DNA from: Candidatus Thorarchaeota archaeon
GTDB taxonomy: Archaea > Asgardarchaeota > Thorarchaeia > Thorarchaeales > Thorarchaeaceae
Reading direction: 5' to 3'
Assembly: GCA_004524565.1 (NCBI GenBank)
Contig: SDNZ01000008.1
Location: 1-41,904, forward strand
Length of the DNA stretch: 41,904 bases
The notes under the pieces were generated by a model that was given only the letters and a program-made list of their open reading frames with translations, was not told the DNA's origin and did no database searches. This document shows, piece by piece, positions 24,152 to 32,347 of this stretch. Made by a program: the position numbers and the translations under genes. Positions within the stretch are counted from its first letter, which is position 1. Each line of letters begins with the position of its first letter.

Positions 24152-24655
24152 TTGGTGAAAATTGTGAAGGAAATTAGAAGGAAGGAAAAAGCAATAGAAA
24201 GTAAAGAGGAAATGATATCGATTCTGGAGAAGGCAAAATACATCACGATTGCAATGTGTCAAGATGATGTTCCATATCTGGTGACTCTAAGTCACGGGTA
24301 TGATAGAGAAAAGAACTGCATCTATTTCCACTGTGCCCGTGAAGGAAAAAAAGTTGATATTCTTTCCGAGCATAATACTGTCTGGGGACAGGCAATCGAG
24401 GATTATGGGTATATAGAAGGAGCATGTGACCATCTCTATGCAACCACCCAATTCAAGGGTCAGGTAGTTTTCATCGAAGACACTCAAGAGAAGGAGCATG
24501 CTCTTCGAATCATGATTAATTCCCTTGAATCAAATCCTCAAGCAGTTATTGACAGTCAGATTACTGAGAAGTCCGTACAGCGTGTTCACATCGGGCGTAT
24601 CGATATCGCGTTTATGAGTGGGAAGAAAGCCAAGGAGATCATTATTCAACTATAG
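24152..24655 (+). CDS. Pyridoxamine-phosphate-oxidase-like FMN-binding split-barrel protein
   Basis: 167 residues. After a basic N-terminal helix comes the split-barrel pattern seen in NimA/PNPOx-like flavoproteins: A-K-Y-I-T-I-A-M-C-Q-D-D-V-P-Y-L-V-T-L-S-H-G-Y, I-Y-F-H-C-A-R-E-G-K-K-V-D-I-L, later G-Q-V-V-F-I-E-D and a closing V-H-I-G-R-I-D-I-A-F-M-S-G-K. These proteins bind FMN, F420 or heme; the cofactor cannot be told here. Adjacent TTG, GTG and GTG codons (24152, 24155, 24164) make the start ambiguous. It follows the YhhN-like gene by 8 nt, and its end overlaps the convergent ACT-domain gene by 14 nt. Confidence 0.8.
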   Translation: MVKIVKEIRRKEKAIESKEEMISILEKAKYITIAMCQDDVPYLVTLSHGYDREKNCIYFHCAREGKKVDILSEHNTVWGQAIEDYGYIEGACDHLYATTQFKGQVVFIEDTQEKEHALRIMINSLESNPQAVIDSQITEKSVQRVHIGRIDIAFMSGKKAKEIIIQL

Positions 24656-25049
24656 AGTTTGAAAGGTTCTTGAGTATTATCAAAGCCTCTTGTACTCTCT
24701 GCTGTGGAACAAAGAGATGATCATGATAGTAAGCAGATACAACATTCGTAGTAATTCCTGCATCAGCCAATATACCTGTAACTTTAGCAAGAAGACCAAC
24801 TGCTTCCAAATCTGAGTGTACTGTGAGCGAGATTAGACTCCAGACACTCTCATAGGGAAGAGAGTGTGCTTCTGCTATTTCTTTCGTCAAAATCACTGTA
24901 ATAGCCTCAGCTTCTCTATAGACCAATATAGGAGATGAACCAAGGGTCTCCAAGGTCTCTCCCGATATTTTTGTAAAAATAAATGAACCAGGTACTTGAA
25001 CTGGTTCCATATTTTTGAGAAGAAAACTTAGATCTCGATATCCTGACAT
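24642..25049 (-). CDS. ACT-domain protein (CASTOR/ACT_7 type)
   Basis: A 135-residue protein with two ACT-like halves. The C-terminal half has the characteristic A-V-G-L-L-A-K-V-T-G-I-L-A-D-A-G-I-T-T-N-V-V-S-A-Y-Y-H-D-H-L-F-V-P, the 'S-x-Y-x-x-D-H-x-x-V' signature of the CASTOR-type ACT_7 family. Such proteins bind amino acids, but no enzyme is attached here. It lies 6 nt downstream of the nitroreductase gene on the same strand, so they likely form one transcript. Ligand unknown. Confidence 0.82.
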   Translation of the reverse strand: MSGYRDLSFLLKNMEPVQVPGSFIFTKISGETLETLGSSPILVYREAEAITVILTKEIAEAHSLPYESVWSLISLTVHSDLEAVGLLAKVTGILADAGITTNVVSAYYHDHLFVPQQRVQEALIILKNLSNSIVE

Positions 25050-25055
25050 AATATC

Positions 25056-25571
25056 TCACTCTACCTTATTCCCATATATTTCCCACGATACGATATCTTC
25101 TAGAGGGAATCTGGAACTACTTCGCTCTTGATCACCATAGCCAACAGAGATTGAACATATCACCCTAAGTTCATCAGGAATCCCAAGAAGTTCCTTGAAC
25201 TTGGGTTCGATATCGGTGTCTCTGATACCCATCCAGCATGTATTAAGCCCCTCATAATGAGCTGCCAATAACATATTTTGAACCGCGTTGTGAGGATCAG
25301 CAAGATGGTATCTACTATGCTTTGCAGGGTCGCCAAGAACAACAATAACCACAGGAGATTCCGCCATGAATCGTCCATAATCATGAACCTCAGCGAATTT
25401 CTTTCTCATATTTTCATCTCGAACGACCACAAAATGCCAAGGCTGTTTATTGGAGGCTGAAGGAGCCCATCTTCCTGCTTGGAGAATCGTATGAATCTTC
25501 TCCATTTCTACTTCAGTCGATTTGTACTTTCGAATACTTCTCCGTTCTCGGATTGCTTTTATTACATCCAT
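25056..25571 (-). CDS. Nitroreductase family FMN oxidoreductase
   Basis: 171 residues, the short archaeal/anaerobe type. The FMN-binding start I-R-E-R-R-S-I-R-K-Y, then G-R-W-A-P-S-A-S-N-K-Q-P-W-H-F, and G-L-N-T-C-W-M-G-I with G-I-P-D-E-L in the C-terminal half are all family hallmarks. It is a dimeric FMN enzyme using NAD(P)H or another donor; physiological substrate unknown. The usual start ATG lies at 25571. The ACT-domain gene follows after 6 nt. It diverges from the EutA gene with only 48 nt between starts, so promoters must overlap. Confidence 0.9.
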   Translation of the reverse strand: MDVIKAIRERRSIRKYKSTEVEMEKIHTILQAGRWAPSASNKQPWHFVVVRDENMRKKFAEVHDYGRFMAESPVVIVVLGDPAKHSRYHLADPHNAVQNMLLAAHYEGLNTCWMGIRDTDIEPKFKELLGIPDELRVICSISVGYGDQERSSSRFPLEDIVSWEIYGNKVE

Positions 25572-25619
25572 GGTGATTCAATCATATAGTGCTAAACGGT
25601 AATTTGAAACCTATGGTTC

Positions 25620-27140
25620 ATGACAAAAAGTAGCCGAAATCACAAACCTAAAAGGCGCTACAAAGCTGCGCTCGCTATCAGACTTAGACTGGAGTGGTTA
25701 TTGATTCTTAAAACTCAGCGGAGAGAACTCACTAGTGTGGGGGTTGACATAGGCTCATCCACAAGTCATGTTGTTTTCAGCAAAATTGTTCTGGAAAAGA
25801 ATACAAAGGTTCCAACTGAGAAATTTGAGATTGTTGATAGAAAGATACTCCACTCCGGACCGATTCATCTTACTCCATTCAAAGATCAATACAATGTTGA
25901 TTTCCAAGCCCTTAAAGAACTCTTACTAGAGGATTACAGAGAAGCAGGAATTACTGTGTCCGATATTGATACGGGAGCAGTAATCATAACTGGAGAAACA
26001 GCCAAGAAAGAAAATGCTGAGTGGATCGTTAACGAACTAGCTGGAGAAACAGGGAAGTTTGTAGCAGCAACAGCAGGACCAAATTTTGAATCTGTACTAG
26101 CAGCATACGGATCAGGAGCAGTTACTAGATCTGCATTATCTGGAAAGACTATTATGAACATTGACGTTGGGGGAGGATCTTCCAACATTGCTGTTTGCAA
26201 GGAAGGAAGAGTTGCTGCCACAGCCGCTATTAATGTCGGTGGGCGATTGATTGCCACAGATGAGAACAATATCATAGTCAGATTAGAGGATACAGGAAAA
26301 GAGCTGGCAGCTCTGATTGGTATTCATCTCCAACTGGGTCAGATTCTCGATGATGATAGTAAACAACGAATTGCAGATGCCCTTGCTGAAGCACTTATAG
26401 AGAGCATACAAGGAAAGAATGAGTTAGAAACAACAAGACTGCTAATGATGACCCCACCTCTCGATTTCACTGAAGACCTTGATGAGATCACATTTTCCGG
26501 TGGTGTTGCAGAATTCATCTACGGGATTGAAGGAAGCAATTTCAATGACCTTGGTCTCATTCTTGCTCAGTCAATTAGTGTTCGAGCCCTAGCAGCTAAT
26601 CTGCAAATTGGAGAACCGGAACAGAGGATTCGTGCTACTGTAATCGGAGCAGGGCATTTTAGTCTTCAAGTGAGTGGCTCGACAACCTTCCTATCATCAG
26701 GTCTCGATTATCCGATACGAAACCTTCCAGTTGTTGTTCCTCACACACCAAAACGGAAAGCATCAGCTGAAAGCATCAAGAAAGCAATAACTGATGCGTT
26801 GAAGAGATTTGACCTTAAAGAAGGAGAAGACAAGATGATTCTCTCGTTCGTTGATGCAGTAAGACCCTCGTACGAAAACCTGATGGAATTCTCAAAGGGT
26901 GTTGTTGCAGCATTACCCAATATGGTTGCCAAGAAAGAGCCAATTATGATGTGCTTTGACACGGATATCGGTAACTCTGTCGGAAACATCATGAAACGTG
27001 AAACAGGAATTGAAAATGAGATTCTATCCATTGATGAGATCTCATTGAAGGAAGGCGACTTTGTAGATATTGGAGCACCTATAATCGAAGATGTTGTAGT
27101 TCCAGTTGTTGTAAAGACCTTGGTGTTTGATTCGGATTAG
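25620..27140 (+). CDS. eutA: EutA, ethanolamine ammonia-lyase reactivating factor
   Basis: 506 residues of the ASKHA ATPase fold. The first phosphate loop is T-S-V-G-V-D-I-G-S-S-T-S-H-V-V-F-S (about 37-53), the second is I-M-N-I-D-V-G-G-G-S-S-N-I-A-V (about 178-192), and E-I-T-F-S-G-G-V-A-E-F-I lies further on; the order and spacing are those of EutA. EutA swaps damaged cobalamin out of ethanolamine ammonia-lyase. There is a 35-residue basic N-terminal extension before the conserved start, and an in-frame TTG at 25698 could shorten it. No eutB, eutC or microcompartment gene is in the window, so it is either a stray member of a dispersed pathway or serves another B12 enzyme. Confidence 0.85.
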   Translation: MTKSSRNHKPKRRYKAALAIRLRLEWLLILKTQRRELTSVGVDIGSSTSHVVFSKIVLEKNTKVPTEKFEIVDRKILHSGPIHLTPFKDQYNVDFQALKELLLEDYREAGITVSDIDTGAVIITGETAKKENAEWIVNELAGETGKFVAATAGPNFESVLAAYGSGAVTRSALSGKTIMNIDVGGGSSNIAVCKEGRVAATAAINVGGRLIATDENNIIVRLEDTGKELAALIGIHLQLGQILDDDSKQRIADALAEALIESIQGKNELETTRLLMMTPPLDFTEDLDEITFSGGVAEFIYGIEGSNFNDLGLILAQSISVRALAANLQIGEPEQRIRATVIGAGHFSLQVSGSTTFLSSGLDYPIRNLPVVVPHTPKRKASAESIKKAITDALKRFDLKEGEDKMILSFVDAVRPSYENLMEFSKGVVAALPNMVAKKEPIMMCFDTDIGNSVGNIMKRETGIENEILSIDEISLKEGDFVDIGAPIIEDVVVPVVVKTLVFDSD

Positions 27141-27160
27141 TTTCAATCGACCTAGTATCA

Positions 27161-28372
27161 CTATTTTCTCGATAACAGTTTTCGAACTTTAGAAACAAGT
27201 AGATAATCTACGGGAATAGTGATGACTTCATCGCGTTGCCGAATTGGTTTTTCAGGTGTTATCTGAATGGGTACTTCCTTCCTCTCTGTTTCCCACCACA
27301 TAAAAGACCTATCACCTTGCCAGACTCGCTCAGATTGAATGGTCTGCGGATGATGATATCTTACCATAAGTAATCCTATGATTTGTATAATCGGAATTGG
27401 GATTGGTAGAGCTATGGAAAAACCAAAAATGTAGAGTAGACCACCCGAACTCATCGAGATGAGTATCGGAAAGTAACTACTGAAAACAGCCATAGCTATC
27501 AGTCTTTGCTGCGTAATTGATTTCCTGAGGTATCTATAGACATCCCGCACAAAGGCAAAATGGAATGTCAAAAAAAAAGCAGCAAATGGAATATTACCGA
27601 ATATCGTGACCGTACAGCCAAGGTATGAAGTGTACAATTCAGGCAGGACCATTGAATAAATCCCCAGACCATAATCCATCATGAAACTAGAGTAATAGTA
27701 ACGACCCAACCAATCATAATAATCGAGTTGGATTATATACGGAGCAAAACAGAGAAACAACCAGAAAATAGTACTCAATAGTTTCTCCCTAGTCAGATTG
27801 AATTTCGATTCTAATTCGATATCCCTCGCGGAGTAATAATGCAGCTCGGGAGGTACAGATATTCTTGTAGCTTGTCGTAAGACCAGTGGGAGTACAATGA
27901 ACACACCGAATACTAATGTCGGATATAACAACAGATTATTGTATAAATTCCAGAAATCCTCATTAAAGACCCCAATCAGTTGAAAGCCAGATTGCATTAA
28001 ATTGATCAACATACCTAAAGCTATGAAATAGATTGCAGCTGAGAAACCGACTCCGCGTATCCAGTAGGATTTGCTCAACGGAGCTCTTGCGAGTTTATAG
28101 CTATAGAATACACCTGGAAATGCAATGACACAACCAAGAATGAAATTGCGAAGATAGACTCCAAGAATTGAAAAAACAGAGGAGAAATCCGTTAGGGCTA
28201 TTATTACATTTGATACGGGTGTGAATAGGAATCCACTTGTTGGAAGTAAAAGGATCTGTGATATATCACTACAGTTTATTCTAAGTGGGAAAATTAAGAC
28301 AAAGAGAACTTTCAGTAGATAGTTAGCCCATTCTGGAAGACCTCTACCTAGTTCTGGCATTATCCCCATCAA
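27161..28372 (-). CDS. Polytopic membrane protein of unknown function
   Basis: 403 residues with roughly nine or ten hydrophobic helices and a polar C-terminal tail of about 60 residues (Q-G-D-R-S-F-M-W-W-E-T-E-R-K onward). Aromatic-rich loops (Y-Y-D-W-L-G-R-Y-Y-Y-S-S-F) lie between helices. I find no transporter, protease or redox motif and cannot place it in a family. The 20-nt gap to the convergent EutA stop is too short to suggest anything shared. Its start region abuts a possible small gene on the other strand. Confidence 0.6.
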   Translation of the reverse strand: MMGIMPELGRGLPEWANYLLKVLFVLIFPLRINCSDISQILLLPTSGFLFTPVSNVIIALTDFSSVFSILGVYLRNFILGCVIAFPGVFYSYKLARAPLSKSYWIRGVGFSAAIYFIALGMLINLMQSGFQLIGVFNEDFWNLYNNLLLYPTLVFGVFIVLPLVLRQATRISVPPELHYYSARDIELESKFNLTREKLLSTIFWLFLCFAPYIIQLDYYDWLGRYYYSSFMMDYGLGIYSMVLPELYTSYLGCTVTIFGNIPFAAFFLTFHFAFVRDVYRYLRKSITQQRLIAMAVFSSYFPILISMSSGGLLYIFGFSIALPIPIPIIQIIGLLMVRYHHPQTIQSERVWQGDRSFMWWETERKEVPIQITPEKPIRQRDEVITIPVDYLLVSKVRKLLSRK

Positions 28373-28508
28373 TCTTTAAGATTCAATAGGTAATAAAAAT
28401 GTCCAATGGAGAAATCATGCACAACAAACGACGAGATGTCTCTCATAATTCAAATAGGGGTATCAAAGGAATCGTGAAGAGGAATTACTTTTACAGACGA
28501 CTACTCTC

Positions 28509-28628
28509 TTGGAATTTTTTGTTGATCCAATTGCATGGATGCAAATTCACCGGGAAAAGATCTTACCCTATGTTATCGTTATGGTTTCCCTTGCATTTCT
28601 AGTGATCAACATTCTGAAAAGCGCATAG
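28509..28628 (+). CDS. Candidate tail-anchored small membrane protein
   Basis: A reading frame open from 28458 to TAG 28626-28628 encodes a charged segment, then E-F-F-V-D-P-I-A-W-M-Q-I-H-R-E-K, then one strong C-terminal membrane helix (I-L-P-Y-V-I-V-M-V-S-L-A-F-L-V-I-N-I-L). The layout recalls tail-anchored subunits such as archaeal Sec61-beta/SecG, but the sequence match is weak. The only usual starts are TTG 28509 (39 residues) and the internal ATG 28539, and neither has a Shine-Dalgarno motif. A frameshift joining it to an upstream start is possible. Confidence 0.3.
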   Translation: MEFFVDPIAWMQIHREKILPYVIVMVSLAFLVINILKSA

Positions 28629-28634
28629 TCATAA

Positions 28635-29072
28635 TTACTTCGAGTACCGACTTTCAAGATTCTGAAACCATGGAGCAACCTGAGCGTTTTCAACCCTATC
28701 AGATGACGGTAGATATGGTTTGATATCAATCAATGGAGAACCATCATTCGCATCCATATGATCAATGAGAATTCTCTTTTTCTCACCCTCTAAACTGAGG
28801 ATCCTGACAATAGTATGACCAATCGGATTGGGTCTTGCAGGCGAGCGACAGGAGAAAACACCAGAGGGGACAGGACCTTTATTCTTAGGGGGATTTGCTA
28901 GGATAGTCTGACGGGTGGCTTGAGTATCCATACCATCAATCCACCAGAGTACGATGATGTGAGAGAACAAATCAAGATGTATAGCAGCATCCCAGTACTC
29001 TGGGAAAATCTCGAGAAAAATCTCAGATTCATTTTTCCTGACTGTGCCAATAGGATTGATCTTGTAAGACAT
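28635..29072 (-). CDS. TrmO/TsaA family tRNA m6t6A37 methyltransferase-like protein
   Basis: About 145 residues from ATG 29072, with GGTGA 5 nt upstream; an in-frame GTG at 29087 adds five residues. The TsaA/TrmO core is clear: P-I-G-T-V-R near the start, H-L-D-L-F-S-H-I-I-V-L-W-W, the signature G-V-F-S-C-R-S-P-A-R-P-N-P-I-G-H-T-I-V, and D-A-N-D-G-S-P-L-I-D-I-K-P-Y-L-P-S-S-D. Bacterial TrmO N6-methylates threonylcarbamoyl-A37 of tRNA-Thr using SAM; archaeal relatives are presumed similar. It is not in an operon with any translation gene. Confidence 0.85.
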   Translation of the reverse strand: MSYKINPIGTVRKNESEIFLEIFPEYWDAAIHLDLFSHIIVLWWIDGMDTQATRQTILANPPKNKGPVPSGVFSCRSPARPNPIGHTIVRILSLEGEKKRILIDHMDANDGSPLIDIKPYLPSSDRVENAQVAPWFQNLESRYSK

Positions 29073-29149
29073 TCGCTTCACCTTCACTATACTAATAGAT
29101 AAGACACAACAGATTAATTCAGCTATCTAGCTGTTATTCATAGAGGTGG

Positions 29150-29638
29150 ATGAAATTGGTCGAGAAAGAAGTTGCTGCATCAAGAACAATCATGACTCAG
29201 ACGGTATTCCCGAACGATGTCAATAATAATGATACTCTCTACGGTGGGAGGTTACTAGATTGGATTGATATGCTAGGAGGCATCGTTGCAAAGAAACATA
29301 GCAGAAGTGCAATCGTCACTGTTTCAATAGACTCATTGAATTTTTTAAATCCTATCAGGCAGCAAGATATTGTCACTCTCGAAGCATGGGTGAATTATGT
29401 CGGAACAACATCAATGGAGATTGAAGTAAGAGTGACCTCAGAAAATCCCTTTACTGCTGAATCTTCTAAGAACTGTAGAGCATTTCTTACCTATGTAGCT
29501 ATGGATGAAGAGGGACACCCAAAGGAAGTTCCCAGGCTCATTCTCTTGAATGAAGAAGAGAAAGAACGGTTTGAGAAAGCAAAAGAACGACGAGCGGAAC
29601 GACTTCGTCGACGAGACCTCACTGCAACAGAGTGGTAA
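29150..29638 (+). CDS. Acyl-CoA thioesterase (hotdog fold, YciA/BACH type)
   Basis: 162 residues. The hotdog domain starts at T-V-F-P-N-D-V-N-N-N-D-T-L-Y-G-G-R-L-L-D-W-I-D, where the N-D-x-x-x-G-G-x-x-L-x-W-x-D motif carries the catalytic Asn/Asp. V-S-I-D-S-L-N-F-L-N-P-I-R-Q-Q-D and the Y-V-G-T-T-S-M-E-I-E-V strand follow. It hydrolyses acyl-CoAs to free acid and CoA. A highly basic tail (A-K-E-R-R-A-E-R-L-R-R-R-D) ends the protein. GAGGTG ends only 1 nt before ATG 29150 but 7 nt before the in-frame TTG at 29156, so TTG may be the true start. Confidence 0.88.
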   Translation: MKLVEKEVAASRTIMTQTVFPNDVNNNDTLYGGRLLDWIDMLGGIVAKKHSRSAIVTVSIDSLNFLNPIRQQDIVTLEAWVNYVGTTSMEIEVRVTSENPFTAESSKNCRAFLTYVAMDEEGHPKEVPRLILLNEEEKERFEKAKERRAERLRRRDLTATEW

Positions 29639-29648
29639 GCCTGTTCAC

Positions 29649-30335
29649 TCACATCCACAATGCTTTTTCGACGCTTTCTTTTATCTTAGATTCTAGACTA
29701 CTATAACCTAACAATTTATCTTTTGGAATTCCCCAGATATCATCAGCTTTGCAATCGAAGTGATGCCATTTGTAATTCAGGTGATCTTGAAAATAAGTTG
29801 GTTCACCCAATCGTAAATCACCCTTTTCGATATTGTGCCCACAAGTTTTGCAACTTGCGCGACTAGATTTTGCAGGTTCGATTTTCCAGTCATCTCCAGG
29901 TATGAATTTCTTTCTACCTGCCTTTCTGAGATTCATTAGAAATTCCTCAGGATCACTCCCAACAAGTGTTGAGGTCAACCGTATCTTGAACCTATCATAT
30001 TCAGAAGCTTTGTACAGCACATCTACATTTCCATTCTTGTAGGCTTTATCAAAAACGGTTCCGGGAGGATACTCATTATATTCCTTCATGTAACCGATGA
30101 GAAACTTAGCAAGAATCTCATTTGCAGCTCTCTTATCTTCTAAATCTACAACAGTATCTTCCTTTACAATCGAATATTCAGTATTCACAATTGTCATCCC
30201 TGTATCAAGGATTTCTTTCTGTTTCCTAAGGACTATAGAACCTACAGGAACTTTTCCTCTAACTTTTTTCATTTCAAAAGTACTAGGTGTGATATAGTAA
30301 GCCCAATCATGACTGAATTCAATCCAATCCGTCAT
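29649..30335 (-). CDS. Protein with C-terminal PARP-type zinc finger
   Basis: 228 residues, soluble. The N-terminal 150 residues are alpha/beta and not recognised (the region Y-D-R-F-K-I-R-L-T-S to G-D-D-W-K-I is the most ordered). Residues 155-201 match the poly(ADP-ribose) polymerase zinc finger closely: A-K-S-S-R-A-S-C-K-T-C, then H-H-F-D-C, giving C162-x2-C165-x26-H192-x2-C195. In eukaryotes this finger recognises DNA breaks. There is no PARP catalytic domain or BRCT domain. A role in nucleic-acid damage recognition is inferred only from the finger. It converges on the thioesterase gene with a 10-nt gap. Confidence 0.75.
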   Translation of the reverse strand: MTDWIEFSHDWAYYITPSTFEMKKVRGKVPVGSIVLRKQKEILDTGMTIVNTEYSIVKEDTVVDLEDKRAANEILAKFLIGYMKEYNEYPPGTVFDKAYKNGNVDVLYKASEYDRFKIRLTSTLVGSDPEEFLMNLRKAGRKKFIPGDDWKIEPAKSSRASCKTCGHNIEKGDLRLGEPTYFQDHLNYKWHHFDCKADDIWGIPKDKLLGYSSLESKIKESVEKALWM

Positions 30336-30420
30336 TCAAACATGCACCCCTAATCCTACATCTCTGATTCTCTATATAAGCACTCAGGAAAATTGATTTC
30401 ATGCAATCCTAGAAGCTAAT

Positions 30421-32154
30421 CTAACCTCCTGACATGAATATCATTTTGGAAACAGCTTCACGAAGATCATCCTCTGATAGGAATCCAGAGAGTTGGTCCA
30501 TTCCCATTTGGATTGTAGGTAATGCGGGTAGTTCTTCCTCTGCAATTATCGATTCGGGCTCATCTACATTAATGACATGAATTGCTGATGCTCCGATTCC
30601 AAGCTCATTCAGAACAGATTTGAGAGTAACAAGAACAGGACCACAGAAAATACAGTGGTCTGATTTATAGTACATGATTGGTGGTAGCTGAAGAGCTTCT
30701 TTCCAAAGTGGAAGCAAGATTACAAATTTGCTCCCCTTGGATGAATCATTGGAAACTCTATCTTCAACCCAGATTCGCCCACCCAAATCAGAGATATAGC
30801 GATCAGCAACTGTTAGACCTAGACCCTTACCTTCCAGTTTATCGTCAGCACTTCCTTCTCTCCTGAATATCTGAGATTTTTGATCATCAGGGATGCCTGG
30901 ACCGAAGTCTAAGAACTCTATCCGAAGCATATCATCAGTTTCGGTCATTTCAGCATTGATTTCTAGTCTGACTTTATCACTAACGTCTGAACGTCCACTA
31001 AAATGAATGATATTGAAGAAGATATACCACATAAAGGCATGACCGTTTACTTCGTAGGAAATATCAGCGATGTTAGATTTAACATCAAGAGTCTTCCATT
31101 CAAAGTCTCTAGTTGCTTCGCGAATCGCTTTGTTAAAATGGGGAAGCAACTTAGTCTGTGTCTTCACAGGTGGTTCATGGTGAAGGGACATTAAGACACC
31201 CATATTTGCAATCATTCTCGCTGCATTTCGAAGACTCCATGAAGCTTCACTTAGGAGAACTTGAAGGCGCTCAGGAAGTTCTAAGGATATACTTAGATCC
31301 TCTAAAGCAAAAATGACATTTTGGTTGGTCATATTCAAGTCACTTGTCATGACCTCCATGTACAAATTGGCACGTTCACTCTCAGCCATGAGCTTCTGTT
31401 CCATTGCACGTCGACGAGTTATGTCTATCGCAGTGAATCCGATGCTTACGGGTCTCTCAGGTCCGGAATCTAATGCCCTTGATGAAGCACTAATCCAGAT
31501 TGTCTTATTATTTCCACAAAACATCTCCATTTCGAGACCTTTTACACTCTTACCACGCAAGACTTCTCTAACAATCTCAGCAGCAGGATCGTATCCGGGT
31601 TTAGGCTCAGGAAGGAATTGAGAAATTGGTTTACCTATTAGTTCTTCAGCTTCAATACCTAGAAGCTCTTCTGCTGCAGCGTTTACCTGTTCTATAGAAC
31701 CGTTTTTACTAAGCATAAAGTACGCTACTGGAGACATATCGTAAAGCGTAGCAAATCTATTTTCGAGTTCAGTTACTGTGGTTTCCAGAGTTACTTGTGT
31801 GGATACATTTCGTACACACGCAAGAATTGCAGATGCTCCATCGAATGTCACTGAAGTTGGTTTAATCTCAACATGAACAATCTGTCCATTCTTCGATACA
31901 AGCCGGGTGGGAAACTGTGACATAATTTCACCGGAGTAGAGTTTTTCAAAGAGATCGCTGTCTCGTCTCCGGGTTTGAGGTTCAACAACATCCTCTAATG
32001 CAATATCAAGTACATCGTCAATTGGGTATCCAAGCATATCAGAAAATACTTCGTTAGCCATCACGATATCTTCGTCCTGAATAACAATCCTACCATCATG
32101 AACTACTTCCATAACTTTCTGAATCCACTGGGTATCTTGAGTTGCATCTGACAT
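30421..32154 (-). CDS. PAS-PAS histidine-kinase-like protein with thioredoxin-like domain; degenerate kinase
   Basis: 577 residues, full-length paralogue of the kinase at 10452-12230: two PAS domains (about 8-122 and 128-250), a dimerisation helix, an ATPase domain and a C-terminal thioredoxin-like domain with C501-I-F-C504 and L-P-A-L-P cis-proline segment near 546. Two essential kinase positions are changed. The phosphoacceptor is serine (M-T-S271-D-L-N, against T-H277-D-L-N), and the second N-box Asn is phenylalanine (N381-I-I-H-F385). G1 (D-F-G-P-G) and G2 (G-K-G-L-G-L) remain, so ATP may still bind. The frame is intact, so it is kept functional, perhaps as a redox-sensing pseudokinase or heterodimer partner. 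A TATA-like element lies near 32220. Confidence 0.83.
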   Translation of the reverse strand: MSDATQDTQWIQKVMEVVHDGRIVIQDEDIVMANEVFSDMLGYPIDDVLDIALEDVVEPQTRRRDSDLFEKLYSGEIMSQFPTRLVSKNGQIVHVEIKPTSVTFDGASAILACVRNVSTQVTLETTVTELENRFATLYDMSPVAYFMLSKNGSIEQVNAAAEELLGIEAEELIGKPISQFLPEPKPGYDPAAEIVREVLRGKSVKGLEMEMFCGNNKTIWISASSRALDSGPERPVSIGFTAIDITRRRAMEQKLMAESERANLYMEVMTSDLNMTNQNVIFALEDLSISLELPERLQVLLSEASWSLRNAARMIANMGVLMSLHHEPPVKTQTKLLPHFNKAIREATRDFEWKTLDVKSNIADISYEVNGHAFMWYIFFNIIHFSGRSDVSDKVRLEINAEMTETDDMLRIEFLDFGPGIPDDQKSQIFRREGSADDKLEGKGLGLTVADRYISDLGGRIWVEDRVSNDSSKGSKFVILLPLWKEALQLPPIMYYKSDHCIFCGPVLVTLKSVLNELGIGASAIHVINVDEPESIIAEEELPALPTIQMGMDQLSGFLSEDDLREAVSKMIFMSGG

Positions 32155-32347
32155 CGTCTACGCCTCGGATATTTTCAAGTACATGGTCATTGATAAAGAA
32201 ATGTAGCTAGTCATCAATATAAAAAAGAGAAGGTTCAATCCAGAAAGAGTTACACCAATCATGAATGGTATGAATCATTATTAGGTCAGATTTGATGAGC
32301 CAATAAAATTCAGAACCCTGTTCTCTGAAACAGGCGAGCTGCAATAA

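Noticed and set aside
28399-28602. 67-codon frame starting at ATG 28399
   Set aside because: Basic, low-information peptide with no domain; a predicted transcript start near 28420 would fall after its start. The overlapping frame ending at 28628 looks more protein-like.
29860-29890. GGTTCGATT-like string resembling a tRNA T-loop
   Set aside because: It lies inside the PARP-type finger gene and cannot be extended to a cloverleaf.
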